A stretch of DNA of 64,000 nucleotides from Sphingopyxis sp. MWB1 (GTDB taxonomy: Bacteria; Pseudomonadota; Alphaproteobacteria; Sphingomonadales; Sphingomonadaceae): positions 868,001 to 932,000 of the forward strand of contig NZ_JQFJ01000002.1 of NCBI RefSeq assembly GCF_000763945.1, read 5' to 3'. This document shows positions 35,477 to 42,576 of this stretch, one piece after another. The notes beneath the pieces were generated by a model. It was not told the origin of the DNA. It did not search any database and saw only the letters and a list, made by a program, of their open reading frames with translations. The position numbers and the translations under genes are program-made. How positions within the stretch are numbered: position 1 is the stretch's first letter; the number at the start of each line of letters is the position of its first letter.

Positions 35477-36652
35477 ATGGACAAGCGGGATGTCGCGATT
35501 ATCGGCGGGGGGCTGATCGGCTGCGCAAGCGCCTGGCACCTCGCGCGGCAGGGGGCGTCGGTCACCTTGCTCGAAGCCGGAGACGTCAACAGCGGCGCCT
35601 CCGGGCAAAATGCCGGGTCGCTGCATTTTCAGATTGAACGCCGTTTTCTGGAAAATGGCGATGCGCTTGCACGGCAGGCCGCCGCGATCGTTGCGCTCAA
35701 CCGGGCAGCGGTAACCGACTGGCGCGGCATCGAAAAAGCGCTGCCAGACGATCTGCACCTTTCCATGAAGGGCGGGCTGATGGTCGCCGAAACCCCGCAA
35801 GAGGTGGCCCTGCTCGAACGCAAGGCGGCGTGGGAACAGGCGCAGGGACTTTCCGTCCAAACGCTCGACGGGGCCGAGGCGCGGGACATCGCGCCCTATT
35901 TGTCCCCCTCCATCCTCGCCGCCAATTTCGCCCTCGACGAAGGCCATGCCGACCCGCGCGCGCTCACCCCGGCGCTGGCCGCCGCCGCGCGCGCCGAAGG
36001 GGCGGAGATCCGCACCCATGCGCGGGTTGAGCACATCGCGCGGAGCGGCGGCCGCTTTATCGTGCAGGGGCCCGACCTGCGGGTCACGGCGGATCAGTTG
36101 CTGGTCGCCGGCGGGGCATGGAGCGCCAACATATGCGCGCGCGCCAATATCCACATGCCGCTTTACCCGGTCGCCTTGCTGATGAATGCGACCGAGCGCA
36201 CGTCTCCGTTGCTTCCCCATCTGATCCAGCATGTCGGGCGGCGCCTGTCGTTGAAACAGACCTATGCCGGCAATATATTGATTGGCGGCGGCTGGCCCTC
36301 GCGGCTGGCGCAGGCGCCCGATGGCGGCTTTGATCTTGATGCCAGACCCGAAATCATCGCCGCCTCGCTCCGCGCCAATGTCAAAACCGCCATCGACGTC
36401 ATCCCCGTCCTGTCGCGCCTGAATCTGCTGCGCAGTTGGACCGGGGTCACCGCCATTTCCGCCGACCAATTGCCTATCGTGGGCGAAGTGCCGCGCCTCC
36501 CGGGCCTATGGGTTGCGGCAGGCGGCTCGGCCTTTACGCTGGGCCTGACCTTTGCGCGCCTGCTGGCCGGGGCCATGACCGGAAAGCCGTCGCCGGAACT
36601 CGATATCCTGTCCCCGGCTCGGTTCGAACATCTGAACGGATTTATGGGATGA
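35477..36652 (+). CDS. D-amino-acid oxidase-like FAD subunit (HcnC/LhpB type)
   Basis: A 391-aa FAD-dependent oxidoreductase of the DAO fold. N-terminal dinucleotide motif VAIIGGGLIGCASAWHLARQG, then SGASGQNAGSLH and a C-terminal GLWVAAGGSAFTLGLTFAR flavin-contact block. With the next two genes it forms the beta subunit of a three-part dehydrogenase like the hydrogen-cyanide synthase, opine oxidase and D-hydroxyproline dehydrogenase complexes: it would oxidise a secondary or D-amino acid to an imine and pass electrons to the other subunits. It starts 5 bases after the dapA-like stop, and its TGA overlaps the next ATG (ATGA). Confidence 0.9.
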   Translation: MDKRDVAIIGGGLIGCASAWHLARQGASVTLLEAGDVNSGASGQNAGSLHFQIERRFLENGDALARQAAAIVALNRAAVTDWRGIEKALPDDLHLSMKGGLMVAETPQEVALLERKAAWEQAQGLSVQTLDGAEARDIAPYLSPSILAANFALDEGHADPRALTPALAAAARAEGAEIRTHARVEHIARSGGRFIVQGPDLRVTADQLLVAGGAWSANICARANIHMPLYPVALLMNATERTSPLLPHLIQHVGRRLSLKQTYAGNILIGGGWPSRLAQAPDGGFDLDARPEIIAASLRANVKTAIDVIPVLSRLNLLRSWTGVTAISADQLPIVGEVPRLPGLWVAAGGSAFTLGLTFARLLAGAMTGKPSPELDILSPARFEHLNGFMG

Positions 36653-36933
36653 AAGCGCGCCGCATCACCTCTGGCACCCGCCGGGGCCCGAAAATCTCCA
36701 TTCGCGTCGATGGCGAAGCCATCGCCTGTCATGCCGGCGAAACCGTCGCGGCAGCCATGCTCGCTGCCGGGATGAGCCGCTTTCGGCGGGACCGGGCCGG
36801 GACGGCGCGGGGGCTGCTTTGCAACATGGGGGTGTGCAGCGAATGCCATGTCACCTTGGGCGCGACCGGACGCCGGGTCCGCGCCTGCCTGATCGAGGTA
36901 ACCGACGGACTGGATATTCGCCGCGATGACTGA
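36649..36933 (+). CDS. [2Fe-2S] ferredoxin-like subunit (HcnA/LhpE type)
   Basis: A 94-aa electron-transfer subunit. Four cysteines at 58, 63, 66 and 80 (LLCNMGVCSECHV ... RACLIEV) give the C-x4-C-x2-C-x13-C pattern of Fer2_4 proteins. It overlaps the DAO-like gene by 4 bases and the following reductase gene by 8 bases. Stoichiometric production of the three subunits is therefore likely. Too short to have its own enzymatic function. Confidence 0.9.
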   Translation: MKARRITSGTRRGPKISIRVDGEAIACHAGETVAAAMLAAGMSRFRRDRAGTARGLLCNMGVCSECHVTLGATGRRVRACLIEVTDGLDIRRDD

Positions 36934-38308
36934 AGAGCAGCGCTTCGATCTGCTGATCATCGGCGGCGGGCCGGCGGGACAAGCGGCCGCGCTGACGCTC
37001 AGCGGACGCGGATTGCGGATCGGCGTCCTCGACGAACAACCGCGCCCCGGCGGCCAGATTTTGCGCCAGCCGCCGCCGGAATTCCGTGTCGAAAACTGGC
37101 TCCCCGACCCCGGTTATGATCCGCTCAAGCGGCAGCTTGCCGATTTTGAAGGCTGTGACGACATAGAATGGCTGGGCGGCCATTCGGTCGTGGGTCTTCA
37201 GCCCAACTCGCTGCTGGCAGACGGTCCGGATGGGCTGCGGCAACTGGCCGCCCCGGCCATATTGATCGCGACCGGGGCGCAGGATCTGGCGGTGCCCCTC
37301 CCCGGCTGGACCCGGCCGGGGGTCTATTCCGCCGGCGCGATCCAGGCCTTTATCAAAAGCCAGCAATTGCTCACGGGCGAGCGCATAATGCTGGCCGGGA
37401 CACATCCTTTGCAACTGGTGATCGCGCGGCAGGTTGTCGCGGCGGGCGGCACGGTCGCGGGGGTCTTTTTCGCCCAGCCGCGCGAACAGATGCGCCGGAT
37501 GCTCCTGCGCCGCCCGCTGACGGCCTTGTCCCGCCTCTCCGATCTCTTGACCGCCCGCAAAGCCGAGCGGGAGCTACAGAAAGCGGGCGTACCGCTTCAT
37601 TATGGGGTGGGACTCCATGCCTTTGAAGGAAGCGGGGATGGCGACCATCTGGGCGCGGCTCTGACCGGCAAGGGGCGCGTCGAATGCGACGCCGCCGGGC
37701 TGTGCTTTGGCTTTGTGCCCCAATCGGCGCTGCCGCGCATGGCGGGGGCCGCGATGCGCCCTGCCGGTCCGGCGGGCGGCTGGGCGGTCATTCATGATGA
37801 CTGGATGCGCACCAGTCTTCGCGGCCTTTATGCCGCGGGCGAAGCGGTCGGTGTGGCGGGTGCGGAGGCGGCGGCGGCAGGCGGCGCGCTCGCGGGCCTT
37901 GGCATAGCGCGCGACCTTGGCCTGATCACGCCGGTCGAGGCGGAACAAGCCGCGCAGAAAGCGCGCAAGGCCTTGGCCCGGCACCGCGCCTTTGCCGCCT
38001 TGCTGGACGCCATATCGGACCCGCGCCGCTATTTCCCGGCCATGGAGGACGATACGCTGGTCTGTCGCTGCGAGGATATCGACCGTCAGACCATCGACGC
38101 CGCGCTGACCGGATGCGGATCAGCCAACAGCGTAAAGCTTTTTACCCGCTGCGGAATGGGGGCCTGTCAGGGGCGTAATTGCGAACCGACGCTGCTGCGC
38201 TTGCTGGAGGCTGCGGGAAAAAGGGGCGATGGCGGGTTTACCGCGCGCTTTCCGGCCCGCCCCCTTCCCCTGGCGACGCTTGCGGCAGACGATTCATCCT
38301 TGCGATAA
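36926..38308 (+). CDS. NAD(P)/FAD-dependent oxidoreductase subunit with C-terminal 2Fe-2S site (HcnB/LhpF type)
   Basis: A 460-aa alpha subunit of the same dehydrogenase. N-terminal FAD motif LLIIGGGPAGQAAALTLSGRG with PGGQILRQ, second dinucleotide region around RIMLAGTHPLQLVIARQVV, and late flavin block GLYAAGEAVGVAGAEAA. A BFD-like iron-sulfur tail carries VCRCEDID and CGMGACQGRNCEP (four cysteines). The stop at 38308 lies inside a LysR-type dyad (38300-38314) that precedes the VOC gene. Confidence 0.9.
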   Translation: MTEEQRFDLLIIGGGPAGQAAALTLSGRGLRIGVLDEQPRPGGQILRQPPPEFRVENWLPDPGYDPLKRQLADFEGCDDIEWLGGHSVVGLQPNSLLADGPDGLRQLAAPAILIATGAQDLAVPLPGWTRPGVYSAGAIQAFIKSQQLLTGERIMLAGTHPLQLVIARQVVAAGGTVAGVFFAQPREQMRRMLLRRPLTALSRLSDLLTARKAERELQKAGVPLHYGVGLHAFEGSGDGDHLGAALTGKGRVECDAAGLCFGFVPQSALPRMAGAAMRPAGPAGGWAVIHDDWMRTSLRGLYAAGEAVGVAGAEAAAAGGALAGLGIARDLGLITPVEAEQAAQKARKALARHRAFAALLDAISDPRRYFPAMEDDTLVCRCEDIDRQTIDAALTGCGSANSVKLFTRCGMGACQGRNCEPTLLRLLEAAGKRGDGGFTARFPARPLPLATLAADDSSLR

Positions 38309-38314
38309 ACGCAA
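38300..38314. promoter_or_regulatory. LysR-type dyad, site D
   Basis: TTGCG-ATAAA-CGCAA, same half-sites as sites B and C, overlapping the last codons of the alpha-subunit gene and 76-90 bp upstream of the VOC start. A further TTGCG half-site stands at 38332-38336. Confidence 0.7.
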
Positions 38315-38366
38315 CGACCTTCCCATGACCCTTGCGTTGCGACGGCGCGGGGGGCGGGTCACTATG

Positions 38367-38381
38367 CCTTGCATCGCAAGG
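38367..38381 (+). promoter_or_regulatory. palindrome covering the VOC ribosome-binding site
   Basis: CCTTGC-ATC-GCAAGG is a perfect 6-bp stem. Its right arm contains the AAGG of the AAGGAG ribosome site (38378-38383) before the ATG at 38390. It could act as a further regulator half-site pair (TTGC-N3-GCAA) in DNA or as a small RNA hairpin limiting initiation. Confidence 0.45.
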
Positions 38382-38389
38382 AGAAGATA

Positions 38390-38878
38390 ATGAACGCAGC
38401 GCCTGAAAAGCCCCGTTTCCTGTCGGTCGATCATATTTCATGGACCGTGCCTGATCTCGACGAGGCGGTTGCTTTTTACCGCGATGTGCTGGGGGCCGAG
38501 GAATTGTTCCGCATGGGCCCGCTCGACGCCGCCGACATGCCGCGCGATGATCAGGGGCGTGACTGGATGGAAACCCATGTCGGGGTCGCCGGGGCGCGGC
38601 TGACTTTGGTGATGATGAAGCTCAGCGACAATATGAATTTCCAGCTTGTCCAATATGACAAGCCCGATGATCGCGCCCAGACCCTGCCCCGCAATTGTGA
38701 TCGCGGCGGGCATCATCTGGGGCTGAAGGTCGATGATGTCGACAAGGCCATCGCCTATCTGGAAGCCCATGGCTGCCGCGCGCTGGAGGTGATCCATATC
38801 GACGCGGGGCCGCTCGCCGGAAAGAAGAATGTCTATGTGCTGGACCCTTTCGGGCACCAGCTCGAAATCGTCGACTGA
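38390..38878 (+). CDS. VOC-family (glyoxalase/dioxygenase fold) protein
   Basis: A 162-aa protein with the vicinal-oxygen-chelate fold: two beta-alpha-beta-beta-beta modules, opening FLSVDHISWTVPDLDEAVAFYRDVLG and repeating with GGHHLGLKVDDVDKAIAYLEAHG. Metal ligands are probably the His in VDHISW, the His in GGHHLGLK and the late glutamate in GHQLEIVD. The reaction is unknown: lyase, isomerase or dioxygenase of a small acid. Start fixed by AAGGAG 6 bases upstream. Paired with the RidA gene 30 bp downstream. Confidence 0.85.
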   Translation: MNAAPEKPRFLSVDHISWTVPDLDEAVAFYRDVLGAEELFRMGPLDAADMPRDDQGRDWMETHVGVAGARLTLVMMKLSDNMNFQLVQYDKPDDRAQTLPRNCDRGGHHLGLKVDDVDKAIAYLEAHGCRALEVIHIDAGPLAGKKNVYVLDPFGHQLEIVD

Positions 38879-38908
38879 ACAGATTGAAGAACAAAGGGAG
38901 CAAGCCGC

Positions 38909-39313
38909 ATGACCAATCGCCGGATCAACCCCGCCGCGCTTTATGACGCGCTGGGCTATGGATTTTCGCACGCTGCGATCCACCAGAGCGGACATATTCT
39001 GCAGCTCGCGGGCCAGGTGGCCTGGGACAAGGATTGCAATGTCGTGGGGGCGGGCGATGTCGCTGCGCAAACCCGGCAGGCACTTGCCAATCTTTCCGCC
39101 GTTCTCGCCGAAGCGGGGGCCACGCCCGCCGATGTCGTGCGGCTACGCACCTATGTCGTCGATCATCACCCCGACAAGCTGGGACCGATATTGGGAGAGA
39201 TTGCGGCCTTCTATTGCGATGCGGTGCCCGCTCCGAACAGCTTCATCGGCGTTCAGGCGCTCGCGCTTCCCGATTTCCTGGTGGAAATAGAGGCAACAGC
39301 AGCGCTTCCCTGA
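38909..39313 (+). CDS. RidA-family (YjgF/YER057c) imine/enamine deaminase
   Basis: A 134-aa protein that would speed hydrolysis of reactive imines or enamines to keto acids. Family blocks are LQLAGQVAWDKDCNVVG, QALANLSAVLAEAGATPADVVRLRTYV (with the conserved arginine) and the end FLVEIEATAALP. A RidA next to an amino-acid dehydrogenase that produces imines makes direct biochemical sense. AAGGGAG lies upstream of the ATG at 38909. Confidence 0.9.
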   Translation: MTNRRINPAALYDALGYGFSHAAIHQSGHILQLAGQVAWDKDCNVVGAGDVAAQTRQALANLSAVLAEAGATPADVVRLRTYVVDHHPDKLGPILGEIAAFYCDAVPAPNSFIGVQALALPDFLVEIEATAALP

Positions 39314-39347
39314 CGCTACCCAGCCCGCTTCAGACACTCTCTCAGCA

Positions 39348-39375
39348 GCCCCGTCGCTTTCCCGAGCGGCGGGGC
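39348..39375 (+). terminator. probable terminator after the RidA gene
   Basis: GCCCCGTCGCT pairs with AGCGGCGGGGC (11 bp with one G-T pair) around a 6-base loop, followed by the short GTTTC. It lies 35 bp after the RidA stop and before the opposing tRNA gene. Confidence 0.55.
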
Positions 39376-39404
39376 GTTTCTATGCGTCTATCAAAGAAAG
39401 GAAA

Positions 39405-39480
39405 TGGTGCCTGGGGACGGGATCGAACCGCCGACACTGCGATTTTCAGTCGCATGCTCTACCAACTGAGCTACCCAGGC
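39405..39480 (-). tRNA. tRNA-Phe (GAA)
   Basis: A 76-nt cloverleaf on the minus strand. Acceptor GCCTGGG/CCCAGGC plus A and encoded CCA, D-arm GCTCAGTTGGTAGAGC, anticodon stem TGCGA/TCGCA with loop CTGAAAA (anticodon GAA), and T-arm GGCGGTTCGATCCCGTC. All arms pair. Stands alone between the RidA gene and yacG. Confidence 0.97.
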
Positions 39481-39601
39481 GAGGCTCCGCCGGGTCGGGT
39501 GACCGGGCGGGCGAGCGGCGGCTATAGGCAGGCTATTCCGTCCTGTCCAGAGGCTATTGGGGGGTTTTTCGCGCTCTGTTTAATCTTTCTTTGTGCGGTG
39601 C

Positions 39602-39796
39602 TTAATCTTCCTCGCCCTGCTCGCCTGCCAGGCTGCCTTCGGGCGGTTCGACGGCGGGAACGCGATAGGTTTCGCCGAACCAGGAGAGGAGGTCGCGGTC
39701 GCGGCAGCCGCGGCTACAAAAGGGTTTGAACGCCTCTTCGCGGGGATCGCCGCACAGGGGGCAGGTGCGCCGGTCGGCCCTATTGTTATTGGGCAT
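39602..39796 (-). CDS. yacG: DNA gyrase inhibitor YacG
   Basis: A 64-aa zinc-binding protein that restrains DNA gyrase. The four zinc cysteines are in RTCPLCGDP and PFCSRGCRDRDL, followed by the usual DLLSWFGETYRVP. It overlaps the end of the upstream RNase gene by 11 bases, a common arrangement in alphaproteobacteria. Confidence 0.93.
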   Translation of the reverse strand: MPNNNRADRRTCPLCGDPREEAFKPFCSRGCRDRDLLSWFGETYRVPAVEPPEGSLAGEQGEED

Positions 39797-40772
39797 AGCC
39801 CGCTCCCTTCATCATTTCATCGCGTTCGATCATTACGGGGCGTCCCGTTCGCCGCTGAAGCAGGTCGATCCAGTCGGGCCTCTCGTCCAGCCGTGCAGCC
39901 ACGGCGGGCCGTGCCCCGAGCCGGAGCGGCCCCGTCCCCTGCGCGCGTTCGGCCTGACGCAGCAAAAGCGCCGTATCGGTTGCGACGGGATCGAACAAGA
40001 GCTGCTCGATCAGCGAAGGGCGGCTGCGCCGCTGCACAATCTGCATGAAGCCGAACCCGTTGATCGCAGTGCGCTCATAGGGCTGCGGCAAATGAGCATC
40101 GAAGACTTCCGCAACGGCGACCCGGTCAGCGCGCCCCGCAAGCGAGGGAAAGTCGACGCCGCTGACGCCCCCGACGCCGCAGCAACGCAAAAGACGCGCA
40201 GCAGCGACGGCGCCCGCCCTGGCAAGCGAGAGCGCCTCCCCCTCCCCGTCGATGTCGATCACCAACATGGCAGGCGTCATGTCGAACCAGAGCTCGCCGC
40301 CCGCAAAGGGCCAGCGCCCGGCGCGCACCCGGTCGATCAGTTCGGACCAGCCCGCTTCCTCCAGCCGGTCGGGGCCGCGGGAATGAAGTTCGGTGACGGG
40401 ATGGCCGGTGGATGTGATCTGGGCCCGCAAGTCCGGTCCGTCGGTGAGCGGCCTGTCGGTAAAAGCTGCCCGGGCGAGCTTGTCGCGGCCGCGTTCGCGC
40501 AGCGCCATGCGGGTGATTTCAACATGAAGCGAGGCGCCGATGGAGAGGCTGGGCGGAAGGGTCGCAAGCGTCGCCTCGGGCGCGCCGGACCAATCGAGCA
40601 CGACGCGGGGACGCGCCCCGGCAGCGATCAGCTTGCCCGCCAGCACCGCCCCGAGGCGCGGGCCGTCGCTGTCGCGTTCGATCCGGGCTTCGACGATTTC
40701 GCCCCCCTCGACGAGCGCGGCGCGGTTTTCGCCGATCCCGGCTTCGAACAGCCACTCAGCCAAGCGGGACAC
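39786..40772 (-). CDS. short RNase E/G-family protein
   Basis: A 328-aa protein, much shorter than E. coli RNase G (about 490). Recognisable are the beginning [19 protein letters not shown] and the DNase I-like acidic region FDMTPAMLVIDIDGE with a later GVSGVDFPSL, positions where RNase E/G carry metal-binding aspartates. The S1 RNA-binding domain and the zinc-link cysteines of full-length enzymes are not seen. It may therefore be a reduced variant with its own role, or of low activity. Sits between maf and yacG, overlapping both. Confidence 0.8.
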   Translation of the reverse strand: MSRLAEWLFEAGIGENRAALVEGGEIVEARIERDSDGPRLGAVLAGKLIAAGARPRVVLDWSGAPEATLATLPPSLSIGASLHVEITRMALRERGRDKLARAAFTDRPLTDGPDLRAQITSTGHPVTELHSRGPDRLEEAGWSELIDRVRAGRWPFAGGELWFDMTPAMLVIDIDGEGEALSLARAGAVAAARLLRCCGVGGVSGVDFPSLAGRADRVAVAEVFDAHLPQPYERTAINGFGFMQIVQRRSRPSLIEQLLFDPVATDTALLLRQAERAQGTGPLRLGARPAVAARLDERPDWIDLLQRRTGRPVMIERDEMMKGAGYAQ

Positions 40773-41358
40773 CCACGCTGGTCAAAAGGGCGCGCGTTTC
40801 GAAAAGCGGCAGGCCGACGACATTCGAGTGGCTGCCCGACAGAAAGCGCACAAAGGTTTCGGCGCGCCCCTGAATGGCATAGCCGCCCGCCTTGCCCATG
40901 CCTTCGCCGCAGGCGACATAGGCGTCGATTTCCTCTGCGCTGAGCACCTTGAAAGCGACGATGGTGTCGACGATCCGCACGCGCACGCGGTCATCGCGTC
41001 CAATCACACAAATCCCCGACCAGACACGATGCCGTCGTCCCGACAGAAGCGCGAGCATATCCCGCAGATCGGCCTCATCAACCGGCTTTTCCAATATGCG
41101 CCGTCCGGCGGCGACCGTGGTGTCACCCGCCAGCACGACTTCATCGGACGCCCGGGAGACGGCCCGCGCCTTCCCTTCTGCCAGCCGCGCGACATAATCG
41201 CGCGGGCGTTCGCCTTTCAGCGGAGTTTCGTCGATGTCGGGGGCCGCAAGGCGCGCCGGAACAAGGCCGATACGGGCCAGAAGTTCACGCCGTCGCGGCG
41301 AGGTCGAGGCGAGGACCAATGCCGGCGCGGACGCAGGAGAGGTCGCCGCGCCGCTCAC
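40756..41358 (-). CDS. maf: Maf-family nucleotide pyrophosphatase
   Basis: House-cleaning NTP pyrophosphatase acting on non-canonical or pyrimidine nucleotides. The 200-aa protein has [12 protein letters not shown] at the N-terminus, [23 protein letters not shown] and the late [11 protein letters not shown]; the start region is alanine-rich. Its ATG overlaps the infA stop by 4 bases (ATGA at 41355-41358), and its own end overlaps the RNase gene by 17 bases. Confidence 0.93.
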   Translation of the reverse strand: MSGAATSPASAPALVLASTSPRRRELLARIGLVPARLAAPDIDETPLKGERPRDYVARLAEGKARAVSRASDEVVLAGDTTVAAGRRILEKPVDEADLRDMLALLSGRRHRVWSGICVIGRDDRVRVRIVDTIVAFKVLSAEEIDAYVACGEGMGKAGGYAIQGRAETFVRFLSGSHSNVVGLPLFETRALLTSVGVPLG

Positions 41359-41573
41359 TTGAAGCGATAGGTGATCCGACCCTTGGTCAGGTCATAGGGG
41401 GTGAGTTCGACGAGCACTTCGTCGCCCACCAGAACGCGAATGCGGTTCTTGCGCATCTTGCCTGCGGTATGACCCAATATTTCATGGTCATTTTCCAGCC
41501 GGACACGGAACATCGCATTGGGGAGCAGTTCAACCACCTGCCCGCGCATTTCCAGAAGCTCTTCTTTTGCCAT
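41355..41573 (-). CDS. infA: translation initiation factor IF-1
   Basis: A 72-aa single OB-fold protein binding the A site of the 30S subunit. [19 protein letters not shown] and the end [15 protein letters not shown] are diagnostic. The ATG at 41573 is used; an upstream in-frame TTG is not needed and AGAGGA sits at the right distance. First gene of infA-maf-RNase-yacG. Confidence 0.98.
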   Translation of the reverse strand: MAKEELLEMRGQVVELLPNAMFRVRLENDHEILGHTAGKMRKNRIRVLVGDEVLVELTPYDLTKGRITYRFK

Positions 41574-41709
41574 CAATCCTCTAAGCGATGAAATTAATCA
41601 ATGCGCGCCCATAGCGGCAAATCTTGCCAAAAGAAAGCAATCTGTCGCTCCCCTGCCTTTCGCCGAAAATATCAGCAGGGATAAGGGATTGGCAAAGACG
41701 GCGCTGGTG

Positions 41710-42576
41710 TCAGGAAACGAGGCCGAGACGGCGCAAAATACGCCAGCCGATGGTGGTGGCGCGCGCATGGCGCGGCCAGCGCGGAGGCATGGAGGGATTG
41801 AAACCCAAGCGGCGCAGATGGGCATGGGCGGCATGCGCCTCGGACTCGCGATAGCTCCATTCGCTGCGCCAGGTGATCGACAGCGAAATGGAAGGCGCAT
41901 CGCCATTGGTGACATAATGCGGCGCCATGACCGGAACGAGCACGGCGTCGCCGGGCGCCAGCGCAACCTTTTTCTGCGCGCCATCAAATGCGTCATCCCA
42001 GGGAAGATTACGGTGGCCGCCGGTGTGATAGCGTTCATGTTCGCGCCGATGGGCGAAGCGTTCGTCCCCGGCGGGCCAGACATTCATCACCTTGGTCCCG
42101 CGCAACTGGAGCAGAATATTATGCTCCGGATCGAAATGATAAGGGGTGATTGAGCCGGGCGAGGAAATGAAGATGAAGCCCTGCGGCGTCAGCATCGCGC
42201 CCGTGCGCGGTTCGACCACCTGTTTCAATTCGCCAAGCAAGTCCATCAGCAACTTTTCATAAGCCGGGACGGTTTCGATATTTTTGAGCACGGCCCAGCT
42301 GCCATTGCTGTCGATGGTGCGGATCGTTTCGCCGATCGAAAGGCCGTTGGTCGGCACATCTTCGGGCGCGATCCCCACGGGGAGATCGCCCGGATTATAT
42401 TCGACCTGCGACGTCGGCAGCCCTTCAGCCAGGGTCGCCAGCGCTTCCAGCGAGAGCAGCGGATGATCGGGCAGATGATGGCGCAGCGGCCCTGCCTCGG
42501 CCGGATAGAGGGTCTTCATGGCGTCCAGCGTGTCAGCCGGAAAAACCGGCGCGCGGATGGGGTCGTGCAGGGTCAT
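41710..42576 (-). CDS. cupin-like JmjC-type dioxygenase at the end of the XrtA operon
   Basis: A 288-aa protein. The iron site of the family is visible as YHFDPEHNILLQLRGTK (His-x-Asp) and the later APHYVTNGD histidine, with a double-stranded beta-helix between. Likely an Fe(II)/2-oxoglutarate hydroxylase of a protein or metabolite; target unknown. The ATGA overlap (42573-42576) couples it to the GNAT gene before it. Confidence 0.8.
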   Translation of the reverse strand: MTLHDPIRAPVFPADTLDAMKTLYPAEAGPLRHHLPDHPLLSLEALATLAEGLPTSQVEYNPGDLPVGIAPEDVPTNGLSIGETIRTIDSNGSWAVLKNIETVPAYEKLLMDLLGELKQVVEPRTGAMLTPQGFIFISSPGSITPYHFDPEHNILLQLRGTKVMNVWPAGDERFAHRREHERYHTGGHRNLPWDDAFDGAQKKVALAPGDAVLVPVMAPHYVTNGDAPSISLSITWRSEWSYRESEAHAAHAHLRRLGFNPSMPPRWPRHARATTIGWRILRRLGLVS

